Part shown: positions 1 through 5,612 of the stretch, one piece after another
Layout of the letters: each line of letters begins with the position of its first letter
Numbering within the stretch: the first letter of the stretch is position 1
Assembly: GCA_900552415.1 (NCBI GenBank)
Contig: USAD01000092.1
Location: 1 to 9,254, forward strand
Reading direction: 5' to 3'
Origin: an uncultured Parabacteroides sp.
GTDB lineage: Bacteria > Bacteroidota > Bacteroidia > Bacteroidales > Tannerellaceae
Length of the DNA: 9,254 bases
The notes under the pieces: model-generated
Database searches by the model: none
The model's input: the letters and a program-made list of their open reading frames with translations, nothing else
Told to the model about the DNA's origin: nothing
Position numbers and translations under genes: made by a program

Positions 1-1
1 G

Positions 2-517
2 CCTTCTGCGCCTGTTCCTCCAGCGGATAATCCGGTGAGAAATCGTCCGATGGGCCGGAGCATGGGATTGTCGTTAAAAGAGCTGAGTGAGAATAAGCCG
101 AAGAATGAGGAGGTGGCACGCTCGGCGGCACCCGAGGCGGCGGCTAAAGTGGTTGCGACTGCGTTTGACGAGCCGAAGTTGATTGCCGCATGGGACCGTT
201 ATGCGGCTACAATCGACAAGAAGGTCTACCTGAAAAATACGATGATCAACTGTAAGCCTAAGCTTCAGGCGGATTTCTGTTTTGAGGTGGCGGTGCATAA
301 TCCCGGACAACGGGAGGAATTGATCAATAACTCCATCTATATCTTGCCATTCCTGAGGAAAGAGTTGAATAATGGCCGAGTCCAGATGCGGATTCGTATT
401 ATTGAGGGGAATGAGAAGCATTTGGCCTATACCTCGGCGGAGAAATACCAACATTTGTTGGAGATTAATCCCTTGTTGGCGAAATTGAAGGATGAGTTCG
501 ACTTGAGGTTGGAATAG
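2..517 (+). CDS. dnaX: DNA polymerase III subunit gamma/tau, C-terminal part (5' end outside window)
   Basis: The reading frame is open from base 2, so the gene enters from the left edge and 171 residues are visible. A proline- and alanine-rich linker comes first (visible residues 1 to about 55), which fits the flexible region of tau. A compact C-terminal domain follows (about 60-171), starting near the FDEPKLIAAWDRYA stretch and ending in LKDEFDLRLE. This matches my memory of the tail of Bacteroidales DnaX, where the region after the AAA+ clamp-loader module contacts polymerase and helicase. The AAA+ motor, Walker motifs and zinc site would lie upstream and cannot be checked. The ATG-like starts inside the window are not the true start. 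The gene ends in TAG and is followed by a bidirectional terminator shared with nadC. The call rests on resemblance of the tail alone; an unrelated protein with a similar linker is possible but less likely. Confidence 0.72.
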   Translation, partial: PSAPVPPADNPVRNRPMGRSMGLSLKELSENKPKNEEVARSAAPEAAAKVVATAFDEPKLIAAWDRYAATIDKKVYLKNTMINCKPKLQADFCFEVAVHNPGQREELINNSIYILPFLRKELNNGRVQMRIRIIEGNEKHLAYTSAEKYQHLLEINPLLAKLKDEFDLRLE

Positions 518-536
518 GAAAAGGGTTTGAAAATAA

Positions 537-575
537 AAACGGCCAGCGTTTGGATGATTCCAGCGCCGGCCGTTT
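537..575. terminator. Bidirectional intrinsic terminator between dnaX and nadC
   Basis: An 8-bp stem (AAACGGCC at 537-544 with GGCCGTTT at 568-575) continues, after one mismatch, into an inner GCG/CGC stem. The plus-strand side is followed by a T-rich run (TTTGTGTTATTATT). The minus-strand side is followed by TTTTTATTTTC. It lies between two convergent genes and can serve both. Confidence 0.8.
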
Positions 576-581
576 GTGTTA

Positions 582-1424
582 TTATTCGCAAGCCTTCAGG
601 CTCATGTCCAAGCTCTTTACGGAATGGGTCAAAGCGCCGACTGAAATGTAATCGACGCCGCACTCCGCATAATCACGCAGGGTGTCGAAGGTGATACCGC
701 CCGATGACTCGATCTCGTAGCGTCCGTTGACACGGCGGACAGCCTCTTTCGTATCCTCGATGTTGAAGTTGTCGAGCATGATCCGGTCGATACCACCGAC
801 ACGCATCGCCTCCTCCAGCTCGTCGAAGTTGCGGACCTCGATCTCGATCTTCAGGTTCTTGCCTTTCTCCTTCAGGTAATTTTTCGCACGGGTAATCGCG
901 TTCTCGATACCGCCGGCGAAATCCACGTGGTTATCCTTCAGGAGGATCATGTCGAACAGACCGATACGATGGTTTACGCCACCACCGATCCGGACGGCGT
1001 CTTTCTCCATCATACGCATGCCCGGTGTGGTTTTGCGTGTGTCGAGTACACGAGTCTTTGTGCCCTCGAGGGCCTTGACATATTTGCGGGTTGTTGTCGC
1101 AATACCGCTCATGCGTTGCATGACGTTCAGCATCAATCGCTCGGTTTGCAACAAGGAGCGTACCTTGCCCTCGACGATGAAGGCGATATCGCCTTTCTTG
1201 ACCTCAGCGCCATCCTGGATGAAGATGGTCATCTTCAACTCCGGATCGAAATCGTGGAAGATGCGTTTTGCCATCTCGACGCCCGCCAGGACGCCGTCTT
1301 CCTTAATGATCAACTGGCTTTTGCCCATCGCTGTCTCGGGAATGCAGCACAAGGTGGTATGATCGCCATCGCCGATGTCCTCAGCGAAAGCGAGTTTGAT
1401 AAGATCGTCCATAAGTTTATCCAT
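582..1424 (-). CDS. nadC: Nicotinate-nucleotide pyrophosphorylase (carboxylating), quinolinate phosphoribosyltransferase
   Basis: This 280-residue cytoplasmic enzyme converts quinolinate and PRPP to nicotinate mononucleotide, CO2 and pyrophosphate in de novo NAD synthesis. The length is normal for the family. Visible signatures are EDIGDGDHTT near the N terminus (15-24), LDTRKTTPGMR (127-137), GGGVNHRIGLFD (147-158), LLKDNH (161-166), MLDNF (216-220), ESSGGI (239-244) and the terminal SVGALTHSVKSLDMS (261-275). These cover the substrate-binding Arg, Lys and His residues known in type II phosphoribosyltransferases. The ATG at 1424 is preferred over the Met five codons in because it gives the usual N-terminal length. 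It lies one base after the stop of the DUF4783-like gene, so translational coupling is likely. No nadA or nadB is present here. Confidence 0.97.
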   Translation of the reverse strand: MDKLMDDLIKLAFAEDIGDGDHTTLCCIPETAMGKSQLIIKEDGVLAGVEMAKRIFHDFDPELKMTIFIQDGAEVKKGDIAFIVEGKVRSLLQTERLMLNVMQRMSGIATTTRKYVKALEGTKTRVLDTRKTTPGMRMMEKDAVRIGGGVNHRIGLFDMILLKDNHVDFAGGIENAITRAKNYLKEKGKNLKIEIEVRNFDELEEAMRVGGIDRIMLDNFNIEDTKEAVRRVNGRYEIESSGGITFDTLRDYAECGVDYISVGALTHSVKSLDMSLKACE

Positions 1425-1425
1425 G

Positions 1426-1797
1426 TTATTCTATTCTAATTGATTGTATAATCGCTTTGTTTCCTTCCGCCCGATAGGTGATGTTCACCCGGTATTCGCC
1501 GGTAGCGGTCGAGATTTTCCCTACGAAAAAGCCGCTCTCTTTCTTGTCGGCATGGTGCAGGAGTTTGAAATCTTTCGGTTTGTTTCCCGAAAAGAAGGTT
1601 GAGAGCATGGCGATCGCCTCTTTCTCATCGCATCGCTTCGAGGAACCGGGCAAGGCGATGTCTGCCTCCTTGTCGAATTTACCGGTGAGCGAGGCGCTGT
1701 TACCCTGTTTGAGCGCGTTTGAAATGGAGGTGATGTCGGCCGCTTGAGCGAACAAGAAACCGCACATGGCCAATGTCAATAACAACCATCGTTTCAT
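1426..1797 (-). CDS. Small secreted protein, DUF4783-like, upstream of nadC
   Basis: The protein has 123 residues when started at the ATG at 1797. That start gives a clean signal peptide: MKR, a hydrophobic core WLLLTLAMCGFLF, and a likely signal peptidase I site after AQA or AQAA (residues 17-20). The frame is open further upstream to 1875, but that extension is basic, lacks secretion features and crosses the candidate promoter. The mature part (about 100 residues) ends in strands of the type EYRVNITYRA and AIIQSIRIE, suggesting a small alpha+beta fold. From memory it resembles DUF4783, a Bacteroidota-only family of unknown function; an NTF2-like fold is my guess. Its stop is separated from the nadC ATG by one base, so the two are probably co-transcribed. 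No enzymatic role in NAD synthesis is indicated, because the protein is exported. Confidence 0.8.
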   Translation of the reverse strand: MKRWLLLTLAMCGFLFAQAADITSISNALKQGNSASLTGKFDKEADIALPGSSKRCDEKEAIAMLSTFFSGNKPKDFKLLHHADKKESGFFVGKISTATGEYRVNITYRAEGNKAIIQSIRIE

Positions 1798-1830
1798 GAC
1801 GTGACGTGATTTTAGTGTTCTACTTGTTCG

Positions 1831-1838
1831 CGAAGGTA
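1831..1838 (-). promoter_or_regulatory. Candidate -7 promoter element for the DUF4783-like/nadC operon
   Basis: The minus strand reads TACCTTCGCG, a one-mismatch match to the Bacteroidales -7 consensus TAnnTTTG. It sits about 33 nt before the ATG at 1797. I see no TTTG-type -33 element at the expected spacing, so the call is tentative. Confidence 0.35.
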
Positions 1839-1888
1839 TGTATTTTTCTTGTATCTTAGCTGTTGGAATTCGCATAATTGAGTATTTG

Positions 1889-2362
1889 ATGAAAATCGCT
1901 TTAGTTGTTATAGGTAAGACCGACGCGGGTTATTTCGTGGAGGCTATCAAGGAATATACGAACCGTTTAGTCCATTATATTCCTTTCGAGATGATCGTGA
2001 TCCCCGACATCAAGAACGTGAAGAACCTCTCGGAGGCACAGCAGAAAGAAAAGGAGGGTGAGTTGATATTGAAGAGCACGCAGCCGGGCGACTATCTGGT
2101 CCTGCTCGACGAGAAAGGAAAACAGTTTACCTCCATGCAGTTCGCCAGTTACTTGGAAAAGAAGACACACACGGTTCCGAAAAGGCTGGTATTCGTGATT
2201 GGTGGCCCCTATGGTTTTAGTGAGGCGGTCTATAAGGCGGCAACCGAGAAGATCTCGTTAAGCATGATGACCTTCTCGCATCAGATGGTGCGGTTGATCT
2301 TCGTGGAGCAGATCTATCGGGCGATGACGATCCTCAATAATGAGCCATATCACCATGAGTGA
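1889..2362 (+). CDS. rlmH: 23S rRNA (pseudouridine-1915-N3)-methyltransferase RlmH
   Basis: This is a 157-residue SPOUT-class methyltransferase, the normal RlmH length. It methylates N3 of pseudouridine 1915 in helix 69 of 23S rRNA using SAM, acting on assembled 70S ribosomes. Visible features are the N-terminal MKIALVVIGKT strand, LLDEKGKQFTS (72-82), the SAM-knot glycine motif FVIGGPYGF (102-110), the conserved helix SLSMMTFSHQMVRLIFVEQIYRAM running from about 123, and the C-terminal YHHE that helps shape the active site. The ATG at 1889 is chosen because it gives the canonical MKI start; the in-frame ATG at 1838 would add 17 residues foreign to the family. The gene is divergent from the DUF4783-like/nadC pair across 91 nt and convergent with aroC. 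Its own promoter is not clear; TATCTTAG at 1852-1859 is a weak candidate. Confidence 0.96.
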   Translation: MKIALVVIGKTDAGYFVEAIKEYTNRLVHYIPFEMIVIPDIKNVKNLSEAQQKEKEGELILKSTQPGDYLVLLDEKGKQFTSMQFASYLEKKTHTVPKRLVFVIGGPYGFSEAVYKAATEKISLSMMTFSHQMVRLIFVEQIYRAMTILNNEPYHHE

Positions 2363-2363
2363 C

Positions 2364-2400
2364 AAAAAAAGGGAGACGAAATAAAGACGTCTCCCTAATA
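2364..2400. terminator. Intrinsic terminator between rlmH and aroC
   Basis: A perfect 8-bp stem (GGGAGACG at 2371-2378 with CGTCTCCC at 2388-2395) closes a 9-nt loop. On the minus strand it is followed at once by seven T residues (plus-strand A run 2364-2370), a textbook terminator for the aroC transcript. On the plus strand it is followed only by TAATACC, so termination of rlmH is probably weaker. Confidence 0.85.
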
Positions 2401-2410
2401 CCTTATTATA

Positions 2411-3484
2411 TTATACAGTTCCGGTTTCCCGCAATAACCAATAGTCGAGCAGGGTCATGGCGGTCATCGCCTCGACGATGGGAACCGCTCTCGGAAGGAC
2501 ACAAGCATCGTGCCGGCCACGGGCCTTAAGGATCGTATCCTCTCCGTGGATGTTGACTGTCGGTTGTTCCATCAGCAGAGTAGCTACCGGCTTGAAAGCT
2601 ACCCGGAAATAGATGTCTTGACCGTTGGATATTCCACCCTGTATGCCACCCGAATAGTTGGTGCGTGTACTGATCTTGCCGTTATCGTTGAAGAAGATAT
2701 CGTTGCGCTCGGAACCACGATGGTTCGCGAACTCGAAGCCGTCGCCATACTCAAAGCCTTTCACGGCATTGATCGTCAGCATCGCGTAGCCTAAGGCGGC
2801 GTGCAGCTTGCCAAAGACGGGCTCGCCCAATCCGGCGGGTACGCCTCGTGCGACGCAGGTAATGACACCACCGATCGTGTCGCCTTTACCTTTCATCTCG
2901 GTGATGAGTTTTGCCATCTCTTCCGCTTTTTCCTGATCCGGGCAACGGACAGGATTCTCCTCAATGCGGCTCAGGTCGTAAGCCTGGTAAGGCTTGTCGA
3001 GGCAAATTGGGCCGACTTGTGAGGTGTAGGCAATGATCTCGATCCCGATTTGGGCCAGGATCTGTTTGGCGATCGCACCGGCTACACAACGAGCTACCGT
3101 CTCGCGAGCCGATGAGCGGCCGCCTCCGCGCGGATCACGGATACCATATTTCATTTGGTAGGTGTAGTCCGCATGCGAGGGACGATAGGTCGTCTTCATC
3201 TCCTCGTAGTCGGACGAGTGCTGGTTCTTGTTCCAGACAACAAAGCCGATCGGCGTGCCGGTCGTCTTGCCCTCAAAAAGGCCGGAGAGGAACTGTACCT
3301 CGTCGTCCTCCTTGCGAGGGGTTGTCAGGCGTGATTGTCCCGGCTTACGGCGGTTCAGCTCCCGTTGGATCGCCTCGAGGTCGAGCTCAATCCCAGCGGG
3401 GCAGCCATCGATGACACCACCAATGCCTGCCCCGTGCGACTCACCAAATGAGGTGAGCCGATAAATGTTTCCGAAAGTGTTCAT
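2411..3484 (-). CDS. aroC: Chorismate synthase
   Basis: The 357-residue enzyme removes phosphate from 5-enolpyruvylshikimate-3-phosphate to give chorismate, the last step of the shikimate pathway, with reduced FMN as cofactor. Family signatures are all present: [19 protein letters not shown] (13-31), with catalytic-type His17; RPSHAD (101-106), with His104; [17 protein letters not shown] (120-136); [10 protein letters not shown] (279-288); and [20 protein letters not shown] from 321. Length and start ([18 protein letters not shown]) are standard. No flavin reductase domain is fused, so reduced FMN must come from elsewhere. The gene starts 9 nt after the stop of the SlyD-like gene on the same strand, so they are probably co-transcribed. 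The transcript ends at the strong hairpin just downstream. Confidence 0.98.
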   Translation of the reverse strand: MNTFGNIYRLTSFGESHGAGIGGVIDGCPAGIELDLEAIQRELNRRKPGQSRLTTPRKEDDEVQFLSGLFEGKTTGTPIGFVVWNKNQHSSDYEEMKTTYRPSHADYTYQMKYGIRDPRGGGRSSARETVARCVAGAIAKQILAQIGIEIIAYTSQVGPICLDKPYQAYDLSRIEENPVRCPDQEKAEEMAKLITEMKGKGDTIGGVITCVARGVPAGLGEPVFGKLHAALGYAMLTINAVKGFEYGDGFEFANHRGSERNDIFFNDNGKISTRTNYSGGIQGGISNGQDIYFRVAFKPVATLLMEQPTVNIHGEDTILKARGRHDACVLPRAVPIVEAMTAMTLLDYWLLRETGTV

Positions 3485-3493
3485 TCTCTTGTA

Positions 3494-4066
3494 TTAATGA
3501 CATCCTCCACAACCGCAACTTCCGTGGTCGCCACATCCGCTACCGCAGTCGCCGCCACAATCGCCACAACCGCAGCCTGCGGGTGCGGTCAAAGCCGCGA
3601 TCTCCTCAGCGGTCGCCTCGTGTACGTCGATCACCTTGCCACTGAAATGCAGGGTCTCGCCCGCTAACGGATGGTTAAAGTCCATGACGACAATATCTTC
3701 CTTAACCTCCAGTACGGAGCCGTTCAAGCGATTGCCGTTCGAGTCCATCATCGGGACGGTGTTGCCCTCTTGGATCATCTCCGCGTCGAACTTGCCGTCT
3801 ACCTCGAAGATGTTCTTCGGGAGGTCGAGCACGTGCGACTCATCGTATTCGCCATAAGCGTCGGCTGGTGCCAGTGAGAAGTTGAATTCCTGACCTACCT
3901 CAAGGCCGTCAAGGGCTTTCTCGAAGGCCGGGAGCATCATGCCCATACCGAAAATGAAGTTCAAGGGGCGCTCCTCAGTCGCCTTTTCCATTAATTCCCT
4001 TTCGTCACCTTCTCCTACGTTCAAGTCGTACGTGACCGCCACGTATTTGTCTTTTGAGATTTTCAT
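3494..4066 (-). CDS. slyD: SlyD-like FKBP-type peptidyl-prolyl cis-trans isomerase with Cys/His-rich tail
   Basis: The protein has 190 residues. The FKBP halves lie at about 6-70 and 132-148, and an IF chaperone insert lies between them. Typical SlyD landmarks are the MMLPAFEKALDGLEVGQ helix region (43-59), the AYGEYDE junction (70-76) and FNHPLAGETLHFSGKV (130-145). In the family these proteins isomerise X-Pro bonds and chaperone unfolded chains in the cytosol. The last 27 residues are almost only Gly, Cys, Asp and His: I count eight cysteines (165, 167, 170, 174, 178, 184, 186, 189) and two histidines (181, 190). In E. coli SlyD a comparable tail binds nickel and serves hydrogenase maturation. 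Which metal binds here is not known, and no hydrogenase or urease gene is in view. It is followed after 9 nt by aroC. The symbol is by homology; it could equally be listed only as an FKBP-type isomerase. Confidence 0.9.
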   Translation of the reverse strand: MKISKDKYVAVTYDLNVGEGDERELMEKATEERPLNFIFGMGMMLPAFEKALDGLEVGQEFNFSLAPADAYGEYDESHVLDLPKNIFEVDGKFDAEMIQEGNTVPMMDSNGNRLNGSVLEVKEDIVVMDFNHPLAGETLHFSGKVIDVHEATAEEIAALTAPAGCGCGDCGGDCGSGCGDHGSCGCGGCH

Positions 4067-4107
4067 TGTTGTTCTTGTATCTTAATTTATACTCTTTTGA
4101 ATTTGCG

Positions 4108-4115
4108 CGAATATA
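4108..4115 (-). promoter_or_regulatory. Candidate -7 promoter element for slyD-aroC
   Basis: The minus strand reads TATATTCGCG, one mismatch from the Bacteroidales TAnnTTTG consensus. It lies about 41 nt before the slyD ATG, in the 67-nt gap after the PatB-type gene. No convincing -33 TTTG is seen at 19-21 nt, so slyD could also be reached by read-through from upstream. Confidence 0.4.
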
Positions 4116-4133
4116 GGTATTTCTTGCCAATAA

Positions 4134-5306
4134 CTATGCCTTTAGGGCTTTTTTCAGGGCATCGAGCGCCTGCTCGAGTATTGATCTCGGACAGCCGATA
4201 TTGAGCCGCATGAAGCCTTCACCGCCAGGACCGAACACGGCTCCGTCGTTGAGCGCCAGTCCCGCTTTCTTGGTGAAGAGTGTCACGAGCTCCTCTTGGG
4301 GCAGGCGCAACTCGCGACAATCCAGCCAAACCAGGAAGGAGGCTTGGGGCTGGTACACCTTGATCGAGGGGATGTGATATTTCAGGTAGTCGCTGACAAA
4401 CCGGACGTTGTCCATGATGTAGTTACGCATCTGTTGCAGCCATTCGGCTCCATAGGTATAAGCGGCGATGGTCGCCGTATAGGCGAAGATGGTCCCCGCG
4501 TTGAATTCGCCTGCCTCGAGGAAACTGTAGAAGCGTTTCCTTATAACCTCATTCGGCACGATGGCGTAGGAGGTGACGATGCCGGCGATGTTGAAAGTCT
4601 TACTGGGTGCCATGAAGGTGATGCTGTTGTTGGCCGCTTCTTGGGAAACAGAGGCGAACGGGCGGTGCTTGTATTGCGGGAAAGCCATCTCGGCGTGGAT
4701 CTCGTCGGAGATGACCAATACGCCCCGGCGTGCGCAGATCTCGGCCAGCCGGATGAGCGTCTCCTTGCTCCAGACGATGCCGCCCGGATTATGCGGACTG
4801 CTTAATATCAACAGCTTGCAACGGTCGTCAATGACCTGCTCCAACTGCTCGAAGTCCATTTGGTATCCCTCTTCTCCCAGTATTAAAGGGTTGTAGACAA
4901 TCTCGCGACCCAAACTTTCGGGGACAATCCGGAACGGGTGGTAGACTGGAGGCTGGATGATGATCTTGTCGCCTTTCTCCGTGAAGCATTGTACGGCAAA
5001 AGCGATACCTTTTACGATTCCGGGGATGTAGCTGAGCCATTCCCGTTCGATGTTCCAGTCGTGTTTGTAGTGAACCCAGTTGATGATGCTCTGGTAATAT
5101 TCGTCGGAATCGAAGGTGTAGCCGAAGATCTCATGGTCGCAACGCTCGCGAAGGGCGTTCACGATAAAATCCGGAGTACGGAAATCCATATCGGCGACCC
5201 AAAGCGGGATCAAATTCCCATCGCCAAACCGCTCTTCCAATTGGTCGTATTTGACGCAATTGGTTCCCCTGCGGTCTATAATTTCGTCGAAGTTATAATG
5301 TTTCAT
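4134..5306 (-). CDS. MalY/PatB-type PLP-dependent C-S beta-lyase / aminotransferase
   Basis: This is a 390-residue fold-type I PLP enzyme, class I/II aminotransferase superfamily, probably cytosolic. The N terminus NFDEIIDRRGTNCVKYD and the LWVADMDFRTP stretch (35-45) are hallmarks of the MalY/PatB subgroup, which cleaves cystathionine or cysteine C-S bonds and sometimes transaminates. Other landmarks are SPHNPGG (170-176), SDEIHAEM (200-207) with the pyridine-ring Asp201, APSKTFNIAG (233-242) with the Schiff-base Lys236, and the substrate-carboxylate Arg367 in FMRLNIGCPR. The start at 5306 is chosen because MKHYNFDEIIDRRG is the family N terminus; an ATG five codons earlier is possible but adds a non-conserved stub. 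The gene is same-strand with slyD, 67 nt upstream of it. Sequence alone does not separate cystathionine beta-lyase from aminotransferase activity, so no symbol is given. Confidence 0.92.
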   Translation of the reverse strand: MKHYNFDEIIDRRGTNCVKYDQLEERFGDGNLIPLWVADMDFRTPDFIVNALRERCDHEIFGYTFDSDEYYQSIINWVHYKHDWNIEREWLSYIPGIVKGIAFAVQCFTEKGDKIIIQPPVYHPFRIVPESLGREIVYNPLILGEEGYQMDFEQLEQVIDDRCKLLILSSPHNPGGIVWSKETLIRLAEICARRGVLVISDEIHAEMAFPQYKHRPFASVSQEAANNSITFMAPSKTFNIAGIVTSYAIVPNEVIRKRFYSFLEAGEFNAGTIFAYTATIAAYTYGAEWLQQMRNYIMDNVRFVSDYLKYHIPSIKVYQPQASFLVWLDCRELRLPQEELVTLFTKKAGLALNDGAVFGPGGEGFMRLNIGCPRSILEQALDALKKALKA

Positions 5307-5331
5307 GGTAATAAACTGCAATTATTTCCGG

Positions 5332-5339
5332 CAAACTTA
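5332..5339 (-). promoter_or_regulatory. Candidate -7 promoter element for the PatB-type gene
   Basis: The minus strand reads TAAGTTTG, an exact match to the Bacteroidales TAnnTTTG element, about 26 nt before the ATG at 5306. The upstream side is A-rich (AAAAAACAAAAATAATAAC), but no TTTG lies at the -33 position. Confidence 0.5.
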
Positions 5340-5407
5340 GTTATTATTTTTGTTTTTTGCCGCATGTTGGTAAGGTTGTTTCGCCTTGAAAGTGTTTCGG
5401 AAACTGC

Positions 5408-5610
5408 TGATTGCGTTTTTCAGGCCTCCGTAGTCCTTCGGCGGGCGTTGATTACGTTTTTCGGGCCTCCGTAGTCCTTCGGCGGGCATTGATTATGTTT
5501 TTCGGGCCTCCGTAGTCCTTCGGCGGGTTTTGATTGCGCTTTTCAGGCCTCCGAAGCCCTTCGGCGGGATGCTGATTATGTTTTTCAGCTTGCCGAAGGA
5601 CTTCGGAAGG
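5408..5610. repeat. Tandem array of a 41-bp unit with internal inverted repeat (4 good copies plus 1 degenerate)
   Basis: Units begin with TGATT at 5408, 5449, 5490, 5531 and 5573, so the period is 41, 41, 41 and then 42 bp. Each of units 1-4 reads roughly TGATTrygTTTTTCrGGCC, then TCCGTAGTCCTTCGGCGGG and a variable 2-4 bp tail. Units 1-3 carry CCGTAGTCCTTCGG; unit 4 has CCGAAGCCCTTCGG. Unit 5 is diverged outside its start and core (CCGAAGGACTTCGG) and ends just before the receptor stop codon. CCTCCG can pair with CGGCGG around an 8-nt loop in units 1-4, and units 4 and 5 have an uninterrupted CCGAAG/CTTCGG palindrome. A period of 41 is not a multiple of three, which argues against coding. 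There are no unique spacers, so it is not a CRISPR array. Possible roles are an RNA hairpin series at the receptor mRNA 3' end, a minisatellite, or copies of a dispersed element; none is shown. Confidence 0.92.
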
Positions 5611-5612
5611 TG

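Larger units (their letters stand above)
5307..5612. other. Gene-free interval between the PatB-type gene and the receptor gene
   Basis: This 306-nt stretch holds the AT-rich promoter region of the PatB-type gene (about 5307-5360), an unremarkable segment (5361-5407), then the 41-bp tandem repeats that run almost to the receptor stop codon. A frame from the antisense side crosses part of it, but it shifts between repeat units and has no family features, so I call nothing coding. Confidence 0.75.

Noticed and set aside
4938..5474. Open frame on the plus strand running from the PatB-type gene into the repeats
   Set aside because: It is antisense to a well-supported enzyme, and its end lies in repeats whose 41-bp period breaks any reading frame.
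5408..5610. CRISPR array
   Set aside because: The units follow each other directly at a 41-bp period with no unique spacers between repeats, and no cas gene is present.
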